Shown here: positions 37,978 to 47,300 of the stretch, piece by piece | Layout of the letters: every line of letters starts with the position of its first letter | Position numbering within the stretch: position 1 is the first letter of the stretch | Made by a program: the position numbers and the translations under genes | Notes under the pieces: generated by a model | Told to the model about the DNA's origin: nothing | The model's database searches: none | What the model saw: the letters and a program-made list of their open reading frames with translations, nothing else | Assembly: GCA_963573305.1 (NCBI GenBank) | Contig: OY754335.1 | Coordinates: forward strand, 50,427,985 to 50,491,984 | Direction of reading: 5' to 3' | Length of the DNA: 64,000 nt | From: Pyrrhosoma nymphula | Taxonomy: Eukaryota > Arthropoda > Insecta > Odonata > Coenagrionidae

Positions 37978-38320
37978 TCGGCATTAATGAAGACATCGAA
38001 TGCATAAAATTTGGAATTGAAAATGTTTCTTACCTAAAATTTATATATGTTCCAGCAATATTGGAACAAAATAAAAATTATTATATCTTTTTTTTTTGCT
38101 TTTTGTGTTTTTTTTTGCATTTTTTTGATTTTTGTGCGACTATATAGTTGTAAAGTCTTAAGAATAAACTCTTAAGACATTATTCTTGGTGTAATTGTAA
38201 ATAATATTGCTGACGAATATATTCATTATTATTTGAAAAGAACAAATTATAGTTACCTACACATTGTACGTAATGCTCTGCCGGTTTTATCTACTATCCC
38301 ATCAGCAGGGACTATGTAAA

Positions 38321-38660
38321 CCTTGGTGGGGAACTTGAGTAGATTAGCCAGCAAGGTTGTCAGATTAGGCTGCCAGAATACATTGTACCTGGCAGCTGAA
38401 ACGATGCGTTGAAACCTTGATGCATGACTTGTTTAAGTCAACCACTACATTGTACCAGATGATAGCATGGCAGCTGGGACGTTGTATTGAAACTTTGATC
38501 GGTGACTTGTATAGATCGAACACCAGGGTTAAACTACATTGTATCTGTTGATGATCTAGCAGCTGAAACAATGTATTTGAGCCTTGTTAGGTGACCTATA
38601 TAAGTCGACGAATAGGGGGTTTCAATACAGTGTACCTGATGGTGGCCTAGTGAAGTAGTG
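38321..38660 (+). repeat. Diverged tandem repeat in transposase 5' region
   Basis: Four units of 78-94 bp can be followed. The anchor GA(A/C)(C/T)T..ATA occurs at 38332, 38426 (GACTTGTTTAAGTC), 38504 (GACTTGTATAGATC) and 38593 (GACCTATATAAGTC). A second anchor, ACATTGTACC or a variant, recurs at 38380, 38447, 38536 and 38627, and GCAGCTGAAAC or a variant lies between. Each unit contains a short inverted repeat and a TATA-like string directly upstream of the transposase gene, so a promoter role is possible. Confidence 0.65.
38593..38626 (+). promoter_or_regulatory. Candidate TATA promoter of the transposase
   Basis: TATATAAG at 38597-38604 is followed 27 bases later by TTTCAATAC (A at 38624), a weak match to the arthropod initiator TCA+1. 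This would give a 5' untranslated leader of about 140 bases before the ATG at 38764. It is the last of the tandem units, and the only one with a full TATA box. Confidence 0.35.
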
Positions 38661-38763
38661 GTGCAGCAAGTAAATTCTGTGAAGTGACCATTCTTTATTT
38701 TGCTTGTACCACGGACAGTTTCCACTTAGTGCGTACCAAGTCATTAAGTTTCGCTTCTTCATA

Positions 38764-40933
38764 ATGGAAAGAAGACATGACCCGTATAGTGATGAAAGAC
38801 TTCTTCAGATGTTGGAGGAAACGAGTGATATTAGTGAATCAGACGAGGAGACAGATCAAACTTATCAACAATATCGTGACGATCCTGAAAGCTCCGATAG
38901 CAACTACAGGTTAGAAAAAGTAATTGCGCCCAAGAAAAATAAGGCTGTTAATTTAGTAAGATTAGGGGTTAGTGACATGTTGATTCAGACTCGTCCATCT
39001 ACTTCATCTGAATGTGGAAAAGAACTGATAGAAGTTGAAAACTCTGAAAATGAAATAACGCCGAAGGAGTGCACAATTGAAACAGAAGATGGCCAAGAGC
39101 ATGTGAAAAGCGAAAAGAGTGAGACTGTTAATAGGCAGAAGAAATTTCCAGTTGTACGAGAAATTATTCAGCAGGCGGGTGTTAGAACGGAAAAGTATAA
39201 GAAGCAGAAGAAATTAACCAAAAGAAATGCATCTAAGAAGCCTGCAGCTAAATGTGGAAGAAAGCAAGAAAAGAAGAAAGATGGCAAGGTGGAGAAACCA
39301 AAACAACAATGGAAGAAACGATTATTCACCAGCAAAATATTCCCTGGAGCATTAGATCCTTCCTTGCTACAGGTAAGAAATTCTCCATGATATTTATGAA
39401 ATCGTTTCAAATTGTTTCATACAGTGCATCTAATTTTGACTTTCGCCTGTTTTACAGAACCCTGATCCCGTGAGATTGCCGAGCGAGTATTTCAAAGACT
39501 ACATATCTGAAGAATTTTATGTACGAGCTGCAAATTTTACGAACATGTATGCTGTTAGAACAACAGGACGGTCAGTGAATACTAATTCTCATGAATTGAA
39601 AATTTTTATCGCGCTACACCTTCTCATGGGCTGCTTTCCATTTCCACGCCTGAGACTTTACTGGCAAAAAGGTTACAGTTTACCTAGTGTAACTGAGTTT
39701 ATGTCGCGAGATAGATTTCTTATGCTAAGAAATCTCTTTCACTTAGTAGATACGGAAAATCCTGAAGGTCACGGAATAAACCGGCTGTGGAAAATACAAC
39801 CAATCATCGATATGGTCAAAGATGTGTGTATGCGTTTGCCCCGAGACTTCCGAACCTACAGTATAGATGAGCAAATGATCCCTTTCACCGGAAGGTGTCC
39901 TTTTAGACAATTTGTGAGGAATAAGCCACGCCCTGTTGGCCTCAAGGTATTTGTAGCCACGGCTTCTTCTGGTTTAGTGCTAGATTTTGTAGTTTACCAA
40001 GGGAAAACCACAGAACTCGTAAATTCAGAACTAGGACTTGGCCCATCGGTGGTGATGACACTTGTGAGAACTATTCCCCCAGAAAGTTTTGTTTTTTTTG
40101 ACAGATATTTTACTTCCATTCCATTGTTAGAAAAGCTTGAATCAATGGGTATTGAAGGTACAGGTACAATAATGGGAAACCGAGTAAGTGGAGTGGAGGC
40201 TGACTCAGAAGATGACAGTCAGTTGGGAAGAGGACAATGTAATCAGTATGTTTCAAGCAATCAAAAGGTAGTGCTAGTGGAATGGCAAGATTCAAAGAAA
40301 GTGTTGATGGCCTCTACCTGTTTTGGATCAACACCCTCTGAAATGGTAAAACGTTGGTCAAAGAAAGAAAATCAATTTATTGATGTCCCATGCCCTCCGA
40401 TCGTAAAAAACTACAACAAATGTATGGGTGGGGTTGATGTTTTCAACCAGCAAATGGAGTGTTATCGCACTTTTTTCAGGACAAGGAAATGGACGTGGAA
40501 GGCCATTCTTCACTTTATAGACTTTTCAATTGTAAATTCCTGGATGTTATACGTTAGAGATGCGAAAGCAAATAAATTTCCACGAAAACATCGACATGAT
40601 TTACTGAGTTTTCGACTTGCAGTTTACGAATGGCTTGTACATTCCTCTAAAGAATCGGGTAGTGCTATTTTAAGTGATACAGGAGAATCTGATGCTGATG
40701 AGCCGATAGTCAAAAAGTCTAAGTTTTACAATCCACCTGTAAAAATGCCAGTACAAGACAAGAGGTATGATGGTTTTGGGCATTGGCCAGTGGTTGATGA
40801 CATTGCAACACCAAGAGCTTGTCGCATGGAGAACTGCAAGAGCAGAAGCAAAGTCATGTGTGAAAAATGTAGAACTTATCTTTGTCTATCAAAACAAAAA
40901 AATTGTTTCAAATTATTTCATCGAAAAAAGTAG
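38764..40933 (+). CDS. piggyBac-type transposase, two exons, apparently intact
   Basis: Exons are 38764-39372 and 39458-40933, joined in phase 0; the protein has 694 residues. It catalyses TTAA-specific cut-and-paste transposition in the nucleus. Residues 1-60 are acidic and rich in Ser/Glu/Asp. Residues 144-186 are Lys/Arg-rich and could be a nuclear localisation signal. The RNase H-like DDE domain (DDE_Tnp_1_7 type) spans about 210-570. Its catalytic aspartates are D340 (in YSIDEQ), D418 (in FFDRYFTS) and D530 (in GGVDVFNQ); the extra Asp usual three residues later is Asn533. A C-terminal cysteine-rich zinc-binding domain, C658-x4-C-x7-C-x2-C-x4-C-x6-C-x4-H691, matches the family's end-binding domain. 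I chose the ATG at 38764; the open frame extends upstream to 38704 without an ATG. It is about 100 residues longer than the 594-residue moth enzyme, mostly at the N terminus. Confidence 0.93.
39373..39457 (+). other. 85-bp intron in the transposase gene
   Basis: The donor CAG|GTAAGA and the acceptor TTTTACAG| are strong consensus sites, and joining them restores one continuous phase-0 frame (LLQ|NPDP). The length is 3n+1, so retention shifts the frame, and a TGA at 39388-39390 would end the protein after 208 residues. That shorter product would keep the acidic and basic N-terminal parts and lose the catalytic domain. Confidence 0.85.
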
Positions 40934-41016
40934 ATTTATATTCATAAAATGGCTCATTTTCATATGTCAATCATGTAATCGAACACTATAATTATTATGC
41001 ATGTTAGAAAGAATTT

Positions 41017-41022
41017 AATAAA
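41017..41022 (+). terminator. Polyadenylation signal AATAAA
   Basis: AATAAA lies 84 bases after the transposase stop codon and inside the element, so the transcript can end before the right terminal repeat. Confidence 0.65.
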
Positions 41023-41093
41023 TAATATTGTATTTGATTCCCATGGTTATTATGTATTTTTCACTAAGTGATTCAGGTACCTATTAAAGCCGA

Positions 41094-41113
41094 AGCATCA
41101 CAATCGTGATGGT
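41094..41113 (+). repeat. Subterminal palindrome R1
   Basis: AGCATCACAATCGTGATGGT matches L2 at 19 of 20 positions in the same orientation. It lies about 180 bp from the right end. Confidence 0.8.
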
Positions 41114-41146
41114 TGAATTTTAAGACTCAAACAGAAGAAAAGCCTG

Positions 41147-41166
41147 ACCCTCACGATCGTGACGGT
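41147..41166 (+). repeat. Subterminal palindrome R2
   Basis: ACCCTCACGATCGTGACGGT is the exact reverse complement of L1. It sits 114 bp inside the right terminal repeat, whereas L1 abuts the left one, so the two ends are asymmetric. Confidence 0.85.
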
Positions 41167-41280
41167 GTAATTACAAGCTAATTAGGCGAGTAACATTTTT
41201 TAAATTATTTTTCCCAAGCCTAGAGATGCCTGATACAAAACATTAGCGAAATAAATAATAAAAATTAAAAGAAATAATTT

Positions 41281-41299
41281 TCAGGTCGTAAAGGGTTAA
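41281..41299 (+). repeat. Right 15-bp terminal inverted repeat and TTAA
   Basis: TCAGGTCGTAAAGGG (41281-41295) followed by TTAA (41296-41299) is the exact reverse complement of the left end. Confidence 0.96.
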
Positions 41300-41463
41300 G
41301 CAATTTTTTAAATTACTTCAATGAAAATGCGGATAGTCTCAGTCGTTTTGAGTCATGCAAATACGAGAAGTGAATCCTATTTTGGCAAGGTACTAGAGAC
41401 TTGAGTATATCTTAAAGGGTCTCCGCCAATTCATCAATATCTAAACCGCTCATTAACGACTTA

Positions 41464-41529
<66 letters not shown>

Positions 41530-43260
41530 CATTTCTAGAATTTTGAGCTTATCATTGATGATTCATAACGTCAAACCGACACATTAGTAGGAATCAAAGT
41601 TATTGAATAAATTTCAGGCAAAAAAAAAGGCGAAAGGAATTTTAAGGGTTTATCTTGCCCTTCAAATACTATTCGCGGATATGAAATATTCTGAGCATTC
41701 GTAAAAGAAAATAAATTATGCACAGCAAGCTTCAGCAACAGTTTTTCGCATCACCGTGATCATCTACGGGGGAAAACGGAAATATGAAAGAAAATCTCAT
41801 AGTAAAAATCGCATAATCTGGGATGATCAACCATAAATTTTCTCTGCTCCAGACATATAGTGGACGCGTCCATAGAAATGACCAAATATGCTTATCGTTT
41901 AGCGCCGTCGTTTTATCACGTTATGGCTAAAGCAATGCAGCGATTTATGAAAAGCACTCGGATGAGACTGAGTATCACTGAGCAGAAGTAAAACTAAAAT
42001 TATACCTTTATTGAAGAGTACCACTGTGTACAACATCCACTATCCCAGCGCGTGCAGCCAATAATGAATGCCTTCAATTGAAATGTTTCTAGAGATTGTG
42101 AATGAATCGTTTCCGCGTAAAATTACGACAGTAAAAGTGATCGGTAAAGGTCGTGGGGAAAGCGATCGTGGTCACACAGCCGCTGGAATCCCCAGCGGAA
42201 GAGTCAGCGGGGACGCTCATATGTGGCAATACAACAATGAAAGCCATTTAGCGATTGTCTGAAGCCGGATCTACCGTTCACGAAAATATTGCTAGCTAAA
42301 TTGCAGTCACGCTAATCATATATGCTCCAACGTGTGCCTCGATTAGGAATCAACAGAGTCGACTCGACATGAAACCCTCCAACATCGATACCTTTAAATT
42401 AAATAGTGGCATCCCAGTCACCCTTTTCAAATGCCGGAAAATGAAATTGAACCTCCCATATTTGGTAATCCTGGAGGAAGCAATGCACCAGAGCTTAGAA
42501 TTAACTCAGAATGAATAATGGCAAAAGCAAATTGTTGGCAAGGCATCGAGTACGTAGGAAAATAAATGCGGCACGAATATCAACTGCACTGACATTTCCT
42601 TGGTACCACTATCAAACTGATACGTCAGAAATCAAAGGAAGTTTAAATGACTAATACCAGTTATCTTTCTCGTCCCACTGGGCACGCCTCCTGGAGAACG
42701 TATTATTTCCTCCTTCATAGCAGAAACTAATTTTGAAGGCCGGGACATGACATTAATACTGACACTGAGTGCTGAAGAACACTCACCATTTTGAATGAAT
42801 AATGCTTTACTATGACGAATGTACATGCATCATCCATCGGAGGTAACTTCGGGTATCTGAGCCCAGAAATAATAAATATAACCGTTCACACCAAATATAT
42901 CTAATTCACAAACCACGTTTTAACTTTGAACTAACACTCCATTTATCCCATCCTATAAGGGGCATAGCCACAGGTTTCCATCCTGTGGCACGAATACCCT
43001 TTAGGGGGTTGAAAAAGCATACTTTCGGAGTTCCAATCTAAATAATTCTATACAAATTTCTCTCTATAGCATAAGGACTTGGGCAAACATTTTCGTGCAT
43101 TTTGTAGGACCGGTTCCTTTTCAAAGGATTAATACATATCATGAGCGCCTAGCTCCTTCCAGTTTTCCTTGGTATTCCTTGGCGAGTTACCTCTCTTTCG
43201 GAGGAGTTTAAGAAAAGCAGGAAAAATGGTCAGTCGCTAATGATACATCGAGAATTTTAC
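41300..43260. other. Non-coding DNA, no gene seen
   Basis: AT-rich host flank of the piggyBac insertion. It includes a simple repeat at 41467-41527 and a small hairpin (GCCACAGG...CCTGTGGC, about 42967-42989). No supported gene. Confidence 0.45.
41467..41527. repeat. (TA)n microsatellite
   Basis: An uninterrupted alternating TA tract of about 61 bases, starting about 170 bases to the right of the piggyBac element. Confidence 0.98.
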
Positions 43261-43264
43261 TACG

Positions 43265-43545
43265 GTAGACTCAATAATGATGGCTATAAATGAAGTGACT
43301 AACTTTAACCAAAAACTATGAATTTAAGGAAGGTATTTAATTGAATGGAACTTCGTAATGAATTTCTACAGAATGTAATATAGAATTGCTGTAGCGTGTT
43401 CTCAGGAATTCTACAGAAAATGTTGGGGAGTTCAGAAGAAAATACTTTTTCAAACAGTGTTTCAATATTTTGAGGAAAGTCTGCAGAAATTCCTCGGGAA
43501 TTTCGTAGCTTTTTTTAAAGAAAAAGTACATTAAATTTTCTGTGA
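43265..43545 (+). repeat. Diverged relative of the 49.2-49.6 kb element
   Basis: The order AAGT(G/A)ACTAACTT, GAATTTCTACAGAATG, TTTCAATATT, AGTCTGCAGAAATTCC and TTTTTTTAAAG parallels 49403-49600. The TIR ends (CCTGCTAAAAA) are not recognisable here, so this copy is old or truncated. Confidence 0.5.
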
Positions 43546-44580
43546 CAAGCAAATTCCCAAGCTGTGAGAGGTCCAGCTGATTGGAGTTCCAAGGGATACA
43601 CCAGGAACAAATGGCCTGCCAAAGGGTACGAAAGTCTAAATAGGCTGAGAACTGCTGACCTGAAAGGCGTGAAAAGAGACCAGCGTGGAAGGAACGCGTA
43701 GGGGTTATGAGGGGAAACGGTAACTATGCGGAATTTTCTCGGCGACGTCTGCGGGGACGCCTTCTTCCTGCGTGAATCACGGCGCGGCGCCCGGGAGTGA
43801 TGCACAGAGCGCCCACTCGGGTTACATTCGTAGGAAAGACGCTGGTGGGCTGGGTGATGTCCGCGCAGACACACACTTTTAAGAGCGCTTTCATCACAAG
43901 ACCATTGCCCCCTCGGCTTCACGCTGTCCGCCATTGTGGGAGGCGTGCCGTGGCTGAGATCATCTCGATCCATTCAAGGGATTGGTGAGAAGGCAGGCAT
44001 TTGGTGAGAGCGAGGAAATAGTTGTGAGATGCGGAAGGAAGCGGAGAAACAAGAGATCCGGCTTCTGCGTCAGCACGCTCATAAAACGACCCTGCGGCGA
44101 TTTTCAACCATTCACTCATTTCGGCGAAAATGAATAAACACGCTTGCCCGTTGATTTGGTCATGTTCGGGAGATCGGCAAGTTTTTGAGGTTGAAAAGCA
44201 AAACCTGTCCCTAATAGCCATTTAACAAAAATTGCAACAAAGAAGACAGTTTTAGATTTTACTTGGAGTGATTTTTCCATTGTATAGACCGAAAAACCAC
44301 AGCATCAATTAAATTGTTATTTAAAAAATTTATCAATTAATTAATAAAATATTAATTAAATTTATATAGCAAATAATTTGCAATGATTCGAGCAAAAGTC
44401 CTCCAGATGGGAAGCCAGTCCTCGAGAAACTACAACCATCTTATCACCAGCCCAAATGCTAATGAACGGCGCCGAGTCATCCACAGTTTTTCGTGCCATA
44501 AGACATAAAATGTACTGTGAATGACGTGCACTCCAATGGCCATCCAAGTAGGCACCTGGGCTACACAGGAAAGTCTCTAC
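43546..44580. other. Non-coding DNA with a GC-rich patch
   Basis: A 152-codon minus-strand open frame (43515-43973) lies in a GC-rich patch and shows no domain or splice context. I do not call it a gene. 44280-44370 is very AT-rich. Confidence 0.4.
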
Positions 44581-44660
44581 ATTTTCCAGGATTCGAACCC
44601 TCTAGTCCTCTGCATAGGATGTCCCAAACTAATCTGTACGTCGTACCTACACAATCCCGG
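44560..44660 (-). repeat. tRNA-like SINE fragment
   Basis: On the minus strand, GGGTTCGAATCCTGG (44600-44586) is an almost perfect pol III B box. It is followed by AAAATGTAGAGACTTTCCTGTG. The 5' side (GCAGAGGACTAGAG) looks like an anticodon/variable arm, but the A box cannot be located with confidence. Confidence 0.45.
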
Positions 44661-44890
44661 CCAAAAAAATCTTTGAACTCTGCTCGAGGACAGCGACGAT
44701 AGATATAATGAAGCGATTATGACATCGGGTCATTTCGTACCCCTTTGTCCTCTAGATGGGAAACCACTAACTACCCTAGACGACGTACCAAGCCAAGCCC
44801 CATCGCAAAAAAGAACTCTGTACTGCGCTCGAGGACACCGACGATAGATATAATGAAGCGATTAAGACTTCGAGTCATTTCGTACCCCTT
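44606..44890 (+). repeat. Tandem duplication, 142-bp period
   Basis: TCCTCT begins unit 1 at 44606 and unit 2 at 44748. Both units share ACG(T/A)CGTACC, then AAAAAA..GAACTCTG, then GCTCGAGGACA(G/C)CGACGATAG, TATAATGAAGCGATTA, and TCATTTCGTACCCC. The second half of the unit is about 90 percent identical; the first half is more diverged. A possible eroded start of an earlier unit (TCCTCCAGATGGGAAGCC) lies at about 44398. Confidence 0.75.
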
Positions 44891-44892
44891 TT

Positions 44893-45600
44893 ACGGGAAT
44901 GGAGGTAGGTATGTACCTCTGAGGAGGGGGAGAGGGTGGAGGTGGTGGGGTTGGCCTCCTTCAAGAGTATCGTACCGGACCGGGAGATGGGAAAGCTGTG
45001 TTCCCACGGTGCTGGGCGAATGAGAGAGTGAGAGAGGGGAGGCTGAGGGGGGGGAGGGAAGGGAAGGGGTGAGGGTTGATGGCCGTGGTTAGGAGAAAAA
45101 GAAGGGATGACGGTGGGAAGTGGCCTTAGGCGCCATGGCGGGTGTATGCGTGGGAGAAGCGGTTTTCAAACCGAACGGCTGAGAAGAGGAGGTTATATGG
45201 GGATCGGACGGGGCTGGAGAGTGGGAAGAATATGAGAGGGGAAGGAGGCGTGGGGGGTAGGTAGGGGGCAGGGCGCCCCCACTGGTGGTGAAGGATTGGA
45301 CGGCAGTGGGGGGGGGGGGGGATGGGGGCTGTTCGAACGCAAGGGCGAGGGTTAGGGGGGCGGGAGATCCCCCCGCGATGCAAGCCCCCAGAGCAGAGAG
45401 TCGCCGCCCTCGGTGGCCGATCAGAAGACGTCGGGGACGGGTCGAGACACGTAGAGCGATTGACGATTCGCGTGGGAGGTCGTACTGTATTCCGGAACTA
45501 GAACTAGATGAGGGACTCGGCTGTAGCATTGATGGGAAGACACGAGCACCATTTTCCAGCAGTGCAGGAGATCAGTGTACCAGCACTCGATACCTTAAAT
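44893..45600. other. Purine- and G-rich low-complexity DNA
   Basis: 44920-45370 is G/A-dominated, with a run of 14 G at 45308-45321 and several GGGG runs between 45240 and 45365, which could form G-quadruplexes. The 146- and 107-codon open frames over it are composition artefacts in my view. Confidence 0.6.
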
Positions 45601-45605
45601 TTTCA

Positions 45606-46270
45606 TGACGAGAGCATGGTACAGTTTTGAAGCGTTTCCTTCCATTTGTAGTTCACATAACTCCAGTACTTCACGTAAATTTTCCAAAGAATTTAAGATT
45701 GGCAAATTTATATTTTAGTTTTGTCCGGCGTTTGACTGAGAAATATTTATATTACACATTGGATTGTTTGACACAACTTACTTCATGCTCATTTGGATTT
45801 GTTTTCATTTTTAGCTCCAAAACTTGCAATGTCTCGCGTTATTTATATGAAATTTCAAATGCCAATGGATATCATAATAGCGCTCGATGGTTCAACTTCC
45901 CACGACGAGAGTTCGGCCCTAATATTTTACATTTACGAAGTATTCCACTCCATTTACAGTACCCACAACTCCAACTATTCACGCTAATTTGGCATAAAAT
46001 CTGTAGCATCTAAATTTGGTCCGGCGTTCGACTTGTAACCCTCATTTTTAGCTTCGGCTGTTTGACGACAATTTCTCATACTTCTAAAGAGATTGTTTCC
46101 ACTAACAGCTCAAAAATGTCCAACGTTTCGCGTTATGCTGACAACATTTACAATCTCCAGCATTATATTTTAAACGTTTGGCTCAATTCCAGCTATTCTA
46201 ACTACGGTTCAATTCTAAAAACGACAGGCTCAAATTTCCGCAATGTATTCTCCAACTTTTTAATTCTTTA
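45606..46270 (+). repeat. Tandem repeat, about 297-bp period
   Basis: ACGAGAG occurs at 45608 and 45905, CGCGTTAT at about 45836 and 46130, and TCCGGCGTT(T/C)GACT at about 45724 and 46020. This gives two full diverged units and part of a third. A reverse-complement relative lies at 54636-54796. There is no continuous open frame. Confidence 0.65.
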
Positions 46271-47195
46271 AACTCTGATAGTTTTCGCAATTTTGGTACA
46301 GTATTTATAATCTTCAGCCTTTAATGCATTTTTTCTTAAACTGTAAAAAAAGTCAGAGTGGTTATTTTCAGATGTACTCTATATCGATGGCTAAAAGTAC
46401 AATAATTGTGTGTCCATATTTTTTCCCAAATGAAGCAATAAATTGGCATTAAAGGAGGCAAAACTGATGAAAATTAATTAAAAGAGTTAATAATGCCTGA
46501 TAAAATATAATCTAATGTATAAATGTATGGGACTACTGAGTATTTAGGGATCTTTGGCAAGTTTTTCCTTAAGTTCGAAGTCTTTTTTTGCGTTTTCCGA
46601 AAGTCCAAAAAAGTGGACTTCAGAATCATTGTGCTTTTTGTCATCGATATCTTATTTTTTAGTATTAAGTAGTAATAAATTGCGACTCATTAACTGTGTG
46701 CAAGATTTACCATTTCCTCTATGAAGTCATAATACATTTTTATGAAGTAATCACTATGATACACTTAACGGACTAGTGGTACAAAAGACATGGTTGAGGC
46801 CTTTACTTTGTAGAAATCCATAGTAAGTAATCACTACTTAACGAAATTTTCAACACCGATTTATGGAGGCTATGCCCACCAAGGCGCTATGCTAAATGGA
46901 GGGCAATTTCGGATGAAAGGGAGCATATTAAATTTGTTCGCGCCATTATACGAACAAACTACTATCCATCAATGTAATCCTTTGTGTTTAAAATATCTAG
47001 CCAAACCTTAATAAAGTCAATTCGTTGGTGATACAGTACTGAGAATCAAATTCGTCAAAAAGTATGTACTCGTTCCTTGCTATGGATTAGCCAATTACTA
47101 CGAAATAAGGGTCATAAGAGGCTTAAACAATTACACCAGGTGAATTACTAAACAAAGCAACATGATGAAGCATAAAAATCAGCTCAAATATTGGC
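46271..47195. other. Non-coding DNA, no gene seen
   Basis: AT-rich sequence without a gene, repeat or RNA that I can identify. Confidence 0.45.
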
Positions 47196-47199
47196 AAGG

Positions 47200-47300
47200 G
47201 TAGGAAGAGTAAGTACGCAATTGGGAGATCCGGGATCCGAATCGCGGTCATGTCAAATGATTTTTTCATGGTGAATTTCACCGTCTTTGGTGTATATTTG
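47200..47300 (+). repeat. tRNA-derived SINE fragment
   Basis: A degenerate B box, GGGATCCGAATCGCGG (47232-47247), is followed by TCATGTCAAATGATTTTTTCATGG and TGAATTTCACC. This tail aligns with the minus-strand copy at 5.6 kb (AAGTTCAATGATTTTTCC). Confidence 0.5.

Larger units (their letters stand above)
37535..41299 (+). mobile_element. Intact piggyBac-like DNA transposon
   Basis: A 3757-bp element (37539-41295) is flanked on each side by TTAA (37535-37538 and 41296-41299), the target site duplicated by piggyBac transposition. Its ends are perfect 15-bp inverted repeats, CCCTTTACGACCTGA. Inside lie five related 20-bp palindromes, three on the left and two on the right. The single gene encodes a full-length transposase with one intron; a TATA-like promoter region and AATAAA are inside the element. 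No stop, frameshift or end deletion was found, so the copy could be autonomous. Removing the element and one TTAA leaves plain host sequence (CATTCAGC-TTAA-GCAATT). An established piggyBac feature is excision that restores a single TTAA. Confidence 0.95.

Noticed and set aside
38704..38763. Upstream in-frame start for the transposase
   Set aside because: The open frame extends to 38704 but has no ATG before 38764, and the extension shows no family resemblance.
37535..41299. Domesticated host gene derived from piggyBac
   Set aside because: Domesticated genes normally lose the inverted ends and TTAA flanks. Here both are perfect.
43515..43973. 152-codon minus-strand open frame
   Set aside because: It sits in a GC-rich patch; the translation has no recognisable domain and overlaps a short opposing frame.
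45089..45529. 146-codon minus-strand frame
   Set aside because: It is the complement of a G-rich tract; the Ser/Pro-rich translation is a composition effect.
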